A stretch of 64,000 bases of DNA from Tubiluchus corallicola (Eukaryota; Priapulida; Priapulimorpha; Priapulimorphida; Tubiluchidae): the NCBI GenBank assembly GCA_030141605.1, contig JAQGDQ010000245.1, forward strand, positions 62,001 to 126,000, read 5' to 3'. Below, in pieces: positions 24,618 through 38,800 of this stretch; position 1 is the first letter of the stretch, and every line of letters begins with the position of its first letter. A program made the translations under genes and the position numbers. Under the pieces are notes generated by a model. It was not told the DNA's origin, ran no database searches, and worked only from the letters and a program-made list of their open reading frames with translations.

Positions 24618-26824
24618 TTGGTCAAGTCATCCAGTAAGTTTAGAAAGTTGCGTTATTTGAGAGTTCATTCTTACCATTGCAATACCTAACGGTCTAATGA
24701 ATTAATTTTACAAGATATTAGGCACTTATCATCTACAATAATGTTTCTTCATCAACGAAAGTGTTATGCAATACTTGCATTTTAAACTTTTTATTGCACG
24801 ACTCTCCCGTGACAAATTTTTTCAGGTAAAAATGCTGTCTTCAGAAACAAATTGGAAAATGAAACATACAAGTATCAAAAGTTTTAGTGCTGTTTTATTT
24901 CGTGAATTTACCGAGTGGCTATGTGGTTTGTAATTTAAATGGTGCAAATGAAATTGTCTATTATATTGTGCGTACTGCTCACTGAAGAGGCTTTTAAAAA
25001 GAATCGGTTATTTAACATAGTTGTTACTAAACATGCTAAAGAAAATTTTGTCTTTGGATAAGTATCTTCGTCATGAATGGATTTTAAATGTAATTGTTAT
25101 GAGAAAATTATTATAATAGGCAATAGCTTGTAAAGATGATTTCATTGCTCGAAGCTTACCAACTAACTACAACATAACTGAACACGAACCTATTAGCAGT
25201 TTTTGTTTAGTCAGTAAAATTAGCTGTGTTTCAATGGCGATGACAACTAAAATTGAAACGTGTTACCAATTACAAGAGCCTATGTTGGCAAAAGAGTATG
25301 TTATCAATACAAACGATTAAAATTCATTAAATTTATATTGTTTAATTATAAACAAAACAACATATGCATCACTCAAACAGCATTTCCACCACAATTATTT
25401 ATACATACACAAGTCATGTTTACATGTATTAATAGTAACATACTCAATTTACTCGTACTACAGGTTTTTAGTATCTACAATGTAATATTATAACCTAAAG
25501 CACACCCCCTGTTCACCATAAAAGATTTATTAACTGGCACTATGAGTATTACAATACTATTTGGCAGAGTGGCAGTAATCAACAAAATTGCAGTGCAAAT
25601 AAAAGGCAAGCAGGTAAATGATTGTACCAATTACATTTGCTTCCCTACATCTTGGAATGAGCCACTCAGTGTCGCAAATTTTGGAATGTGCAGTTTTTAC
25701 GATATAAAGTGATTATTTATGATTAATGAACATTAGGTCATATCCATGGTACACAACATTCGTTATAAGTATTATAATATAATTTCAGTTATAACACACA
25801 GGTATCAAATCAAGCATAAAATCTTTAACAACTGTAACACGATACAAGTTCTGCTATATTTAATAAACAAAACAATCAACAAGTCACAATGCTAATTTCT
25901 AAGTATCATACTGCTACTCGTGATACATGCTGCAGATTAATAAATGAATTGTTTGACAATGTTTGAAGCTACTGTGGAGAAAGCTTTTAAAAATAAGAAT
26001 ACAAGTGCAATAAAGGGAATTACTGTCTTCTGTATATGAATAAGGTATTCGTATGTTGGGGAGCAACCTACATTCCACCTACTTGCAGTTAGTGTTTTCA
26101 AAACAATGTGTTGAAACTCTTAGGAAACCAAGACAAATAAACGGTGTTAAAACTGACAATACGCATAATATATTTACAAAAAATCATTACAATATTTACG
26201 TGAAGATCACACTACTACGCATAACATGTTTTGCAACATATCAAGTGCGACAAACTTGTTGGCACAAACACCAAGATCACATCACTCACATTTCACTGTT
26301 AAAAAATTGTGGTCCAAAATGTCAACTTTAGTCTAAAAGGAATACCTTTCTTAAAAAATATGAATATCCGTCTTTCATTTTTGATTGCCTAGTTTCAGTT
26401 TTATTTACCTCTCACAGCAGTTTCATATGAAGCAAACAAATGTCCACAGATTTGGGACAGTAAATGCTAAAACTGTACATCCTTCCTTAGAAGATTATGA
26501 TTCGCTTACACACAACTTTGCAAATATAATAAAACTGTCACTGTACCATGCAATTGCCATGTTTGTTAAAATGTCACTGACAACTAGCTTGCAATTGCAT
26601 CACGTATCAGTGGAAATTTAATAATTGTCTCAAAATGAAATTTAACAATACAGTTGCATTTTATATTTACAGTGTAAGTAAAGCTTGGTAGGTTGATTCA
26701 GATAGAATAAAAAACTAAAGGCATCACAGCTTCATAGTAAACAGTAGCTATTATGGATTTGTGTAAAGAGTAAATTCTACAAATGAAACACAACAGCTCG
26801 TTTCCGTCAAAATTGGCAATCGTG
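24618..26824. other. EXOC3/CLINT1 convergent intergenic DNA
   Basis: This 2.2-kb AT-rich stretch holds the 3' UTRs of two convergent genes. An AATAAA near 25598 could serve EXOC3. On the minus strand the reverse complement of TTTATT at 26400-26405 could serve CLINT1. No further gene or recognisable repeat is seen. Confidence 0.45.
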
Positions 26825-26868
26825 TCACGAAGTGAATGAAGCAAAATTTTGTTGCTGCTGCACATTGC
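26825..26868 (-). other. CLINT1: CLINT1 terminal coding exon (15 codons)
   Basis: A 44-nt coding end follows the acceptor TTACAG at 26869. Joined in phase 1 to the exon ending at 27381, it reads GNVQQQQNFASFTS and stops at 26825. This fits the conserved phenylalanine-containing C-terminus of epsinR. I give it separately because it is easily missed: the longer open frame over the same bases is a different, meaningless frame. Confidence 0.75.
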
Positions 26869-29800
26869 CTGTAATGAACGTAAATTACACCAAATAAGCA
26901 ATTAAGTAATATGTAACAGCTCAGGTAAAATTTCTTTAAACATCAATTTGCATATCAACTTTTACATACTGTGCTTTAATCGATGAAAAATTATGATTCC
27001 GGGAATGAGACAGTTAATACATTTAATGCTAACTTTCATTTCTGGGATCTAAAAAAACTGAAAAGTAAAATGTGGAGTACATTCCTATTTCTTTATGCAT
27101 AAAACAAAAGCATGGAGCTTGAGAGCTTAATATAAAGTATAAAAAAATAAAATTCACCAGCTTCCGTGTCTCATATGAACTAAAGTAGATAATTCTTACA
27201 GCTAAATTACTAAGTGCAAAAAAATTCTTAAATTGCACCCGGCAATAAGAGTAACGTCTGCCAACCATTTTTCTAATGATGCGAAGATCTTACAGATTGC
27301 ACTAACAGCTACAGAATCATTATAATATCATTTTTAACTAAAATGATAAGTTATACTTTAAGAAAATGTGAAAAACTTACCTGCTGCTTGAGAAGCAGAT
27401 GATCCGGGAAAACCAGGACCAAAACCTAGAAACAGATTATAAACGAGACTGTAAATGTATATTTTAATGCAATCACCATTTTGGGACAAATGAAGTATAG
27501 TTGCAATAATAATTATCAAGCTTAAATATGTACTAGCAAAAATTAGGTATCTACATACTAGGCAGTAGACAAATGAATGAAAAGAGCCAATTTAACTTAC
27601 CACCAGGTGGTGAGCGAAGCTGGTTCATGGATGGTGCAGTCTGTTTCTGATATTTACTAGCAGGATTAGTTAGCGAATCTAGACTGATGTCAACTTTCCC
27701 TATATTAGTCCATGTTGACTGCTAAAAAATAATTGCAAGATTGTACCTTTTCTGTAAGGTGATATACGAAAATGAAATGATTTATAATATTACGGATGAA
27801 AATTGCTAAAGCAAGTTTTTGAAGCGAATATACCAAACTCATGAAACTACTTCATATAAATCATACCCATAATAGTTCCGTAAAATAATGTATTACATTA
27901 CGTCAAACACTTTGTCACAGCAATTTACATAGCTTTATTATAATTTCTGACATTCACACAAAAATATGTTCTACTGTTACAAAGGCCACCATTTTTACAT
28001 GTCACAAAACAATTTTGTTATTTTGTTTTCTCATCACTTATGTACTTTTTAGATAAAATTAGTTTCATAAGCAGCTTTAAACATAAACATCTGGGGCCTA
28101 CTTCCCAAATAAATTGTACCTGTTGTGCATTCCATTTCTGCTGTTGACCTTGCTGTGATGACAGAGTTTGCTGTGGGACCATTATTCCTGTTTGCTGCTG
28201 CATTGGTAGCCCTGGTTGTGGCGCAACCATTCCCGGCTGAGAAAACATTGGTGATTGCATTGCAGGTTGAGACATTACTGGCAGTTGTGACATCGGCCCT
28301 ACTGGCTGTGACATCATTGCCGGATTTATGGGTACACCTGGTGGGGACATCATCCTGGGTTGCGACATCATGTGTGCCTGCGGGGCTTGGAAAGCAGTCG
28401 TTCCTTGAGGGAAACTACTTGCTGGTTGAACTGCCGGTTGCGAAGAAAAAACACCTTGAGGTGGCACCATGTTTGACGACTGCACCGGCATTGTAACTGG
28501 CTGTGCTGTTGATATCAGACCTATTTTCTGTGGTGAAAGCACATCAAACGAACTGGATGCCACCTGCAAAAATTAAGAAACTGAGTTAGCAACCTCTTTA
28601 GGGCAATTGCAAAACATGCAACAAGTCTGTTTTTAACGAGTTACTGTATGATTTATGACTGCAATGTGTGGTGAAAGCACCAATTATATTCATCATGCTC
28701 TCGTTCAAATGGTTGACATAAAGATTGTGTTATGGTTACAGCAGATCTCGAGGAACTGCTCAAGAATATACGTACAAGCAAATAGAAGTATTTTTATCAC
28801 ACACAGTAGAGTTAGATAACTGCAAAAATTAAAATGCATTTTGGAAATTGATAAGAATTTAAAGGAGAAGTGGAGTATGAAATTGTAGAAAGGTTATAGT
28901 AATTTAAAGTACCTGTGGCTGTATACTTAAAGCTGTAATATCAGATGAAGAACTTGGTGTTTCAGAAAACTGGGCAAAATCAGCAAAACTGTTGCTGCAA
29001 TAAAAACATTTATAAGCAAATGTATTAAACATAATCTGTTTACATGTTAACAAGGCAGATTAGCCACTAAATAAAGATACAGTATTAATGTCCAAAATTA
29101 TATTCGTCGTAATTCCAATAACCAATTTTTAGTCAAATATTATATCTACTGAATTTGATGACTCTGCTGAATCTATTGTATCATACTGTGACTTGCGCTA
29201 AATCACAAAATCGATTCATAAAAAAAAGTCAATTTATAAAGGCACTTCAAAGCATTTAAAAAAACAACACGACTATTATCATAAAAATCTAATTTAAAAC
29301 TGTTTAAAAAACTTTTTTAAACAGTTTTAAATTAAAGTTTTTTTAATGAAAATTGTGTTGTTTTAATAAATCATAAAAACTTTCAATACAATCCCAATTT
29401 ACAGCGTTTGGTCAACAATTCAGACCGGCTGAGTCGTGCTTATAGTCACACTTGATATTTGTGCTCGGAATTTGCTTAGCCTCACCTTATTCAAGAATTG
29501 TTTAAATAAATCCTTGAACAAATATTCAGCAACTTTCTAGTGTCGTTAGTTACAAAGTATGTCAACATAATGATATACGCTCTTTTGAATCAGTGGCACA
29601 GCAAAACAATTTAATTTTAACTCTGAATAAAAAAGCCAGCACAAAAGTGTGCACGGTATTTTTGAGCATGTGCTGCAAACTCATAATTCAACCTTTGAGC
29701 TGTAAAAATAGAAGAAATCTTTCCTTTACTTAACTTCATGTCATTCACACATCAAACGGACTGTCAGAAAATATTATGCAAGAGGACAAAATTTGAAATC

Positions 29801-32800
29801 TTAGCTAGTGAGCATGTAATACAGAACATCTAATTAATGCTTACTTGTAACATTGACCACAATCCACTATTCCATCATAATTGTAGTTGCACATTAAAAC
29901 AGAAACTACTTTGGGGTTATAGTTCAATGATAGCATGTTGGCTTACCATTCTGGAGGCCGCGGCCTCAACTCCTGACCGAGTCATAACAACAAAGACTTA
30001 ATAAATGGTACTGCTGGTTTTTCAACCAAGCATGCGGGTTTATCGCAGTAACATGCGGGTAATAATAATTGGGATTGCCCTGGACATAAGTATTGAGTTA
30101 TTTAAAATGTTGTCCCTGGATTATGTCTTAAGGAAACAAAAATAGAAGAGAAAAACGATGTAATTAGTTTGTAACAATATTGGTAAACATGGTGGTACAA
30201 TAGAACACTTCACCAAATCTTAACTTTAAAATTGCAGTAACCACAATTTGATCTCACCTTTCTTTAGGAGCTTGAGACACACCTGATGGTGCTTGAAAAG
30301 CACTAAAATCTCCAAAATCACCATTTGCTGAAAGCAAAAATGAAACAAATGAAGAGATCGCTTACAAGAAATACTATTATAAGCAAAGCTGTCAACAGTC
30401 AAAACTAACAGTCAAAACTTTCAGAAAAACTCAGAGAACCTATATCTGGTTCATGAATATAAGTATGGTCACATCATTGCTCGACACGTTTTGTGAATCA
30501 TTTGTTTTAACGGCAATGAAATTTTGGCACTCTCCCATTTAACATACCACTTTAAAGATGAAAAGTTTGTTGTCTTCTAAAATGCAACTAGTAACATATG
30601 TAAATAGCAAATTTATTTCCCTTTTATTTTATCCATATACTAATATTTTCCTGTCAGACTGTCTATTGCTACAATACATCTGTCTAACAGGATTTGATTA
30701 ATAAGTGCTGCCGCTTAGCATGTAAAGGCAACAGCACTCCCTAGCATCAGGTCACTAATTGCTATATTCACTACGTAGATGTAATTTCATTTACATAGTA
30801 GCAAAATATGGTATAGGAAAACATGCTAGTGCAAAGTGAATTAAAAATCAATAACATTAGAAATAAAATTGGAAAAACAAATGTTCTCTAAAAATTATTT
30901 TCGTAATGCAGTCTAAATTGGGCATTTAATGCGTTGCTTTTACAATAAAAACACGGCAGCTACTTTTCCATGCTTAATAAAAACAATACAAAAACATAAG
31001 CAACAACTTGTGAAGAGCAAATAATTGTCAATAGGTCAATGAGATTTATGACTTTATGAGATTTTATGGATTTATGACTTTACTTAGTACAATATCTTTG
31101 TTAAGCAAGCAATGATTGCATGTAAGCATGCAATGAAGGACCACTCAAACACAACACACAAGCAAGACAGGCCCAAGGAACTGTGCTGCGTTTAGATGCA
31201 AAAAAATTACAATGGAAACAAGCAAGAGACAGAAGTCTATAAAAGCAGTAATTACCTTGTGTCGGATGAGTAGCAGGTCTTGGTGCTACAGAGCTGTCCA
31301 AATCACCTAAAAGATCTATATTTGAAGTCTGTTTTGGCTTTGCTGTTTCAAAAATAGGTTGTGATGACAAGGAGTCTGTTCCTGGCCATGAGTTACCAGC
31401 AGAAGTCTGAAAATATCAGGTAACTTCATTCCATGATGTAATACAAATTGACAAAATTTTTAGTATTTACAAGCTAAAATCAATATCAAGAAAATACCTC
31501 AATGACTCAGAAACACTTTAACAGATAAAAAGATTTTTGTAAAAAATGTTTTACACACACAAAAAGGCACAATCAAGAGTCAGACATCCAAAATCATAAT
31601 ACAAATGAAAACATTATGGCTGCTTTGGCACCCCTTTATATTTTAACAAACGAAAATAATCATTATTTCCACCAAATACAGAGCACCAACTCTATTTGTT
31701 ACCGTCTGCAGATTGGTTTGCTGACCACCAGCATATGTGGCAGCAGCTCCTAGATCAATCTTTTTCACAGGCTTCTGTGGTTTACTTGGACTGCTGGAAG
31801 TGCTCCTGTATGGACTTCCATCATCATCGTCATAAAAATCACGAGTTCTACCCGAACCCGGATCGTCGGAATCCTCGTATTTAAAATCCTCGTCATCATT
31901 ACTGAAATAGATATTTAATAAACATTATAATTTCTTATACGCGGTACAAATTTAAAAATGGAGAGATTGAGCAGAAGGCGGTTTAAAGATGTGTCGTGAA
32001 GCTTGAGGATAGTTTCCAAATGACCGATACATCTGGCACCGAAGGTAAAACTTCACCAATAATTTTTCCAACTTTTGGCAAAAACGACCAAGCTACAATA
32101 GCATGGCTGTCGGAACAAGTGGAATGCATCCATAGTCTATACTAGCATGCTTTAAAAAAGATAAGCTAGTACTAGAAAAAAAGAATCTTAAGAAAACTTT
32201 ACTAACATGTGATTCAATAAATAAATGCTCACTATTGCCTTAGTATATGGACAGTTCAAATGCTGAGTTCTGCCAGCGCTAATAAGCTTACAAGAAAGTT
32301 CTATGGCAACATGTACTACTGCATATAGCAGATGCTCACGCTCATTTATAACCGCTTGCTTCTCAATACTCAAGAAACAATTGGCTTTTGAACATCTAGG
32401 AACATGTCAAACAAATTCTGTCTGCAGTTATAAATGTCAAACAAATTCTGTCTGCAGTTATAAATAGAGAAAATTTTATGCAGTTGGAAACAGATGGTTT
32501 CTTATATATCTTTCCTTGTTAGTGACTATCGACCGATTTCCCGTGTTTAGCCATACTATTATTATTCAACAACCCTGTCATGGCGTAAGGCAACCTCTTG
32601 AATGTTTACTGTCTTAGTCTAAATGTCCCATTATTTTTGTACTTCCTGCCCTATGACAAATAAATTTTTGTCCTAAGAGTAAAATAACCGTAAAAAATAG
32701 TCAGAGCCCAGAAAAAAGACTTGTATGTACCTAAAATCAGGTGTATCCGTGTCTGGTCGTCGTCCAAAATTAAGCGTTTCTCGAATTTTGGATTCTATCT

Positions 32801-35800
32801 TTTCTACAGTGGAAGGTTCCCGCCAGTCGTCCATATCCCTAAATTCAGATTTGGTAGAAGACATATTGGCTGTATTCCTACTTCCAAATCCATCATCGTA
32901 TCTAGAATCTATCAAAGACGAAACTTCCTCAGTATTGTCTGACATATAATTACAGTAATATTCAGTACAATACTTGTTTATAACTCGTATTTAAAAAAGC
33001 AACCCATTCTGAAATAAATCTCTAGTTATACAACTTGGCACAAATATAAACAATTTACTGAAAGAGATGTAAACAATGAAAATCAGCTTGGGAATGAGAA
33101 TTAGAACATCTTTGTACCCATTAGTATTAAGGTTTCAGTAGCCAAATAGGTACGATGCATTTATATAGTAATATCATCAAAGAAAATTTACATTATGTAC
33201 TCATTTACGATAATGAAAAAAGCTAACACACGCTTTACATAAATGGTACACCCATGTAAAGCTTAGCTACAACTGATACAATTTACAAATATTTGCAAGC
33301 TTTCTTGCACCCGAGCAATATGGGGAAGCAAACCATTTTTTATTTTTCATAATCAAATAATGGTGCAGCTATCATTATATACAAAAGGTAGATATTATAG
33401 CACCAAGCTGGCATCTCCTTAGTAAGTCGCTGTAAGTGCTTTAGTGGCTTAGTGCATCTTCAACACAAGAGTTCTTTTACATATTTCTATTTATAAAAGG
33501 TGTGGTTTCTGAGTTTAAACAAATTCAGTTTCAAGCAAATATCTTACATCAAATAAAAACTTTTGCATCAATGTACCAACTTGCAAATCGTTTTGGCAGC
33601 AGCATAGAAAAGTTCCATACATATTATAATTGAAATACACAAAAAACGTTCGTCATTGAGGCACAGCAGTCGCATGTAAGCAAATGGGCTACAAAAAATG
33701 TCTAGGTGAATCCTGTACAGGATGCACATAAATTCACATGATAACATTCGTGATTTACATTCATCACAACTTAGGGTAGGTCAACAATAAAATAACATCA
33801 AAACTAGCACAATTTCACAAAAGAATTTTACACATAAACGCACGACAACAACACACATCCCACCACTACCACTTCCACTACAATACATCACACGACACAT
33901 ACCACACAACACCGTATCATACAGCAACAATACTACAACACTTTGTGCAAAGTCGAAATGTCTTAAATAACACACATTATTGGAATCAGCCACGAATGAT
34001 CACTGACAAGCCAACATATTTATTGATAGGTCTAGCTGCATTATAGTTTTTTAGTATTCTATCTAAATATTTTTAAGTGGAAAAAATTTTTGTTGAAAGA
34101 GCGCTTTATAAATAAATACATTATGGCAAGAAGCTAGCAGATACCACTTACATGTTGTAAGTAATTTACAGCCAGCAGTGTCATAAGGATGTCACAAACA
34201 GTGTTTACATTCGTAAAAGAAATCCACATCATTGTGCAGCGTATTATGACTTCACAAACAGCGTAAATTTACATTTCAAAAGAGATACACATTACTGCAC
34301 AGCCTACTTCCACCTTATTTTGAAAAGTTTTAAATCTCCTGCTAAGATCTCCACGAAAGCATTGCTAGGACATTTCTTTTACGTTGTGTTCTGTCAGAAA
34401 ACTGTGAAGTTGCTTCCTAGAAAAGGCCCAATGCCTAAAACAGTGGCTCTCCCACGAAATCTAAATAGGCTTACTAAACCTATCGTTGAATGGGCTCTCC
34501 AACCATTATAGGCACTGCCTCTGGCACTTTCCCATTCTCTCTAAGCAAGGAGAACAAGTTTCGCGAAATAACGGGGCAAAAATGCCTATATTTGGCGTCT
34601 TTCACTCCTCGTTCCTCCCAGTGGTCCGGATTGGAAAAACAAACCACCAATGAGAAGACAATAGGTCAAGACTTTTCTTTCGATACATGGTAAACAAATT
34701 CATACAGGCATGTACCCATATAAGATACATAAAGTGAAAATGTAACAGAATGTAAGATTCAGAAAGCCCAACAAAATTTTGGTGTTGCTGCCTAGCAAAA
34801 TTTTTTAAAATTATTTTATTTAGCAAAGTCTATTATTATTTTTAATTGTGTGCTGTTGCTGAGCTTCAATTGTGCTTCAAGGACCTAAATTGTGGAACGA
34901 AGTTCATCAATCTTACAAGATGAAAAGTTCAGGGCGCAAAAAATTACATAATTCTTATTTTGACTAACTTTCGTTTCCTTTCTTCTGCAGCAAACACGTG
35001 CAGTATAGGCCATATTTAATGTTTATTTTCCTGAAATTACATGTTTAAAATAAATGATATTGAATCATTACCGTTACCACACCACCACCTCATTCATTGT
35101 TAATTGTACCAGTCCTTTTATTCTCACCTCTCCCGAATTATGATTCCACTATCAGTGTTGCCTTACAGGTACAAGCCTTGGCTTCTGACTACTCAACATC
35201 ACAAGTAATGATGTTATATTAACCGTATTTGTATTTTTGCCATGCAAACTGCTTGACATGGTGGAATAAACACTATACAATACTATATTATCAAAATAAT
35301 AAATCACTAATGCATACTTCTGCCATATCTGTATGATGCCTCTTGTCCAGAAAGTCCTATATATTTGTCTCTGTTTTTCTTTGCTTTCTTTCTTTCTTCT
35401 CGTAGTCTATCATCATCTTGAATAAAGTCCAGCAGATCTTTTACTTTCTGACGAACTGTAATGAACAAAATGAGTTAGTTATACAGAAAGACGTAAAGTC
35501 ACAGAAACAGAAAATCGTACATTTTATGAAATGTCTACAAAGACACCATGTCATAAGTTTGAATACAAAATTTTGATCCTGGCCCTAATACCACTGTACT
35601 TCAAAAAAGCAAGGATTTTCTGTATAGCTTAAAGGGTTTATTTTTGTCACAAGTTGCGCATCGGGTGGTTTAGGTACTTGCTCTTGGCGATATCGTTTAC
35701 AAACTTTAGCTGTTTACCTCGTATGAGGAGGATATCAGTAGCTCATCTTGAAGGGGTATCTATGATAATGAGTCACTCTGTAAAGATCTCCCTGATAGAG

Positions 35801-38800
35801 AACAATAATAATTGTACAACTATCACATGGACATGCAATTCTTGAAAATCGAAAAATCAGCCGTCAGTTGCGATTTTTCCTTTGTTAACTTCTCACCAAT
35901 GTTTAATGGCAAGATGCATTATCTTCAGCTGTGAAAAATTTGGCAGCATGCTTATAGTTAAGGGTAAATATACTGATGACCAAACCAAAAAAAAAGGTTT
36001 CTAGTTGCATAATCTGAAAATAGTCTTTTTTACATGAAAACCTAATTGAATCATGCTCAATTAAAAATTTTCAGTTCAAGTTGATATATAATCGGAAATT
36101 GAACATCTAAAAATTGTATTCTCTTCCTTGCGTAAGTCTTGTCTTTGAGTGCATCCCGACGTGTAGTACGCATCCGGTATCCCGAAGTGTAGAAAAAGCA
36201 ACATCTAGTAAAGACACTGGGTGAAATAAACTTGAAGAATGCTTATTTTTAAAGCCATAATTTTTCTCCACACTAATAGTTGGTCCAGTAACTTCTTTGT
36301 ATGAGTATGTCTATGCAACCAGAAAATTGGTATCCATTGGACATGAGCATTTTTAACATTTAATGGGTGCAAGTACGTAAAAATACAAATGTTAATTTAA
36401 AAATGTAAATGACAACTTTACATACCAAAAAGGTATTATTTCATTGTACTTTTTTGACAGCATATACGATAGTGTTAGAAACAGAATAATAGTATTTGTA
36501 TGTGTCAATGACTGTTACAGGTGTTTTTGCAAGTTAAGTTGTGAAGATTTTCAGTTACTTCCAGAAAATAACTCAAGTGATAAGAAACTGCAATAAAACC
36601 AATACAGTAATTCGTTAATATCTTCCAAGTTTAGAAGGTACAGTCAAACTACTGTTTTAATTTTTTTGTTGGAGGATATGAAAATATCATACAACTTTTA
36701 GAGAATACTATACAAAGCACAGATTAATAATACAATAACACCCTAACAGATACATAAGCAATCTTAGGTGACAATATATTCTACGTCACCAAACTTTGTA
36801 AATTTTTCTTTACCGTTAATGCCTTGGTCTTTTCCTGCTTCATCAACAAAAGTATATCGCTCAAGTCTTCGCAAATCATACACATGTTCTCGAGCACTGG
36901 TCACAACCCTTTCTGATCCGTTTCGTATCAGGTGAGAAAGCAACAATAAAGACTATAAATAGACAAGACATTTTTTCGGAAATTGTAACTACATTACTGT
37001 TAGAAGTAATACATAACAAAAAGCTTGAACAGCATACACTTAGCCCCATGCAGTGAAGGATGCCGAAATATTAGAATTGAAGGCATTTTAACTGAATTAA
37101 TTACAGCATCAGTCAAGGTTTCTCTTATGCCTGCAACTACAATGGATCTCAATTCTACCGCCTCTAAAATCCATTGGGGTGCCTACCAAAAATTCTCTAT
37201 GAGTTTTTAATGTTAACTGATTGATTTAAATACTGAGACTAATGTGGCAACTTTGATTCACACTAAGTTTATTAAGTGGCACCTCCTGTATCAAAATTTG
37301 TTGCTGTCCATTTACAGTATACACCTACAAAAACAATAACCCTTGCAATTCAATTTGAGTCATATTTATCAACCCGAGATGTCAGAAATACAAAACAAAG
37401 TAATCACACTCAAAAATATAATGATGTATCAAAACTCAAAGAACTTAAGCAAAGCAAACTTAACGCTATCATTAGCAAAGGCAACCAAAATATATAAGTA
37501 TATATATAAAATTTTGCAATTATTAAATGGTTTTTACCTTATAAGTCCGCCGCCAGTTATTTTTGTTGTCCTGCAACATTCTTTTCCACAGCATTCCCAT
37601 TACTTCAGGAAAATTTTCGTAAGTGTAAGTATACTGAGCTATTTCATGCATAATAGGTCCTGTTGGTCCCCACGGATCATCGTTTGTTGCTTCTCGTACT
37701 TTAGCCTCCACCTCCGTATAGTTCATCACAACATTTGTACTATAAAGACAAAAAAGATGAGCAAATGTTTATGAAGACTGTGATTTGTCGATATTACTAT
37801 TATAACGATTCTGTTTGCACGCACGCACACACACACATATGCCATTTGTATATGTGAGGGGGAATAGGACATACACCTCACACAATTAAATTTTTTGCCT
37901 GTCTGTAGGATCAAGCTTGAAAATCATCATCTAGACATCTTAATTAATGACTGATTCTAGACGATTAGCTAAAGCATTTAGTTTTATTCTATTGATCGTA
38001 CGCTCAAGTCCAACATTTGGATTACCGAATACATAAATTTTGATTTTAGTTAGTTGAGAAAGTGAATGTGGCTCTGTTTCTAATGTTGCAGCTTCTATGC
38101 ATTCGTTAGTAGCCACTGCTTATTAAACCTACATCACAAATTTTTCCTAATTGTACATTAATACCAAAAAGGGTTGTCAAGGAATTTTAATACCAAAATT
38201 CTGCCAAATTCACCTGCTTCCACATAATAAAAGTACAAAAGTCAATTAAACTCGGAATGTTCAAATAGTATAAATACTTAGAGTAGTTCAACCTAGGGAT
38301 GCACCAAAATTCGGAAACAGCTGGATTTCTGTTACCAAACCGAAACAAATTTTCGGTTGTCTTGTTTCATTGGTAGAGATAAAAATTCGGTAAAGTTTTG
38401 TTTCGGCAATTTTTTTTAAGAAATTTGGCCAAAATTTTGCAAATTTCAGTTTGTTTAAATAAATTTGGTCGCGACCGGTAAAAAAATTAGTTTTGTAATT
38501 TGTCATTTTTGTCTGACGAACACCACCATTAAACAATACAACTAAGCTAGGCAAAAACGACCGGCAATTTTTCAACAAAACTGTTTGCGCGTGGTTGCTG
38601 GAAGCCTGAACTAGCTCATAAAATTTTGTAATTTAGTAAACAAAATAGTGAATTTTGCGTAGATTATAATTATTTTCAACATTATTCAGTGAATTTAGTA
38701 TAACTGTGTCAAGTGCCAGTAAATGACGCAGATCAAATGCAAGCATGCGAGATTTTTTTTATTCATTGGGTTTTTAACACAAGCAGATTCAAGTATTGTG

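Noticed and set aside
26698-26901. 67-residue minus-strand open frame at the CLINT1 end
   Set aside because: Wrong frame. The splice from 27381 into 26868 gives the conserved NFASFTS ending instead.
28125-28496. 123-residue plus-strand open frame
   Set aside because: Antisense of the Met/Gln/Pro-rich CLINT1 exon.
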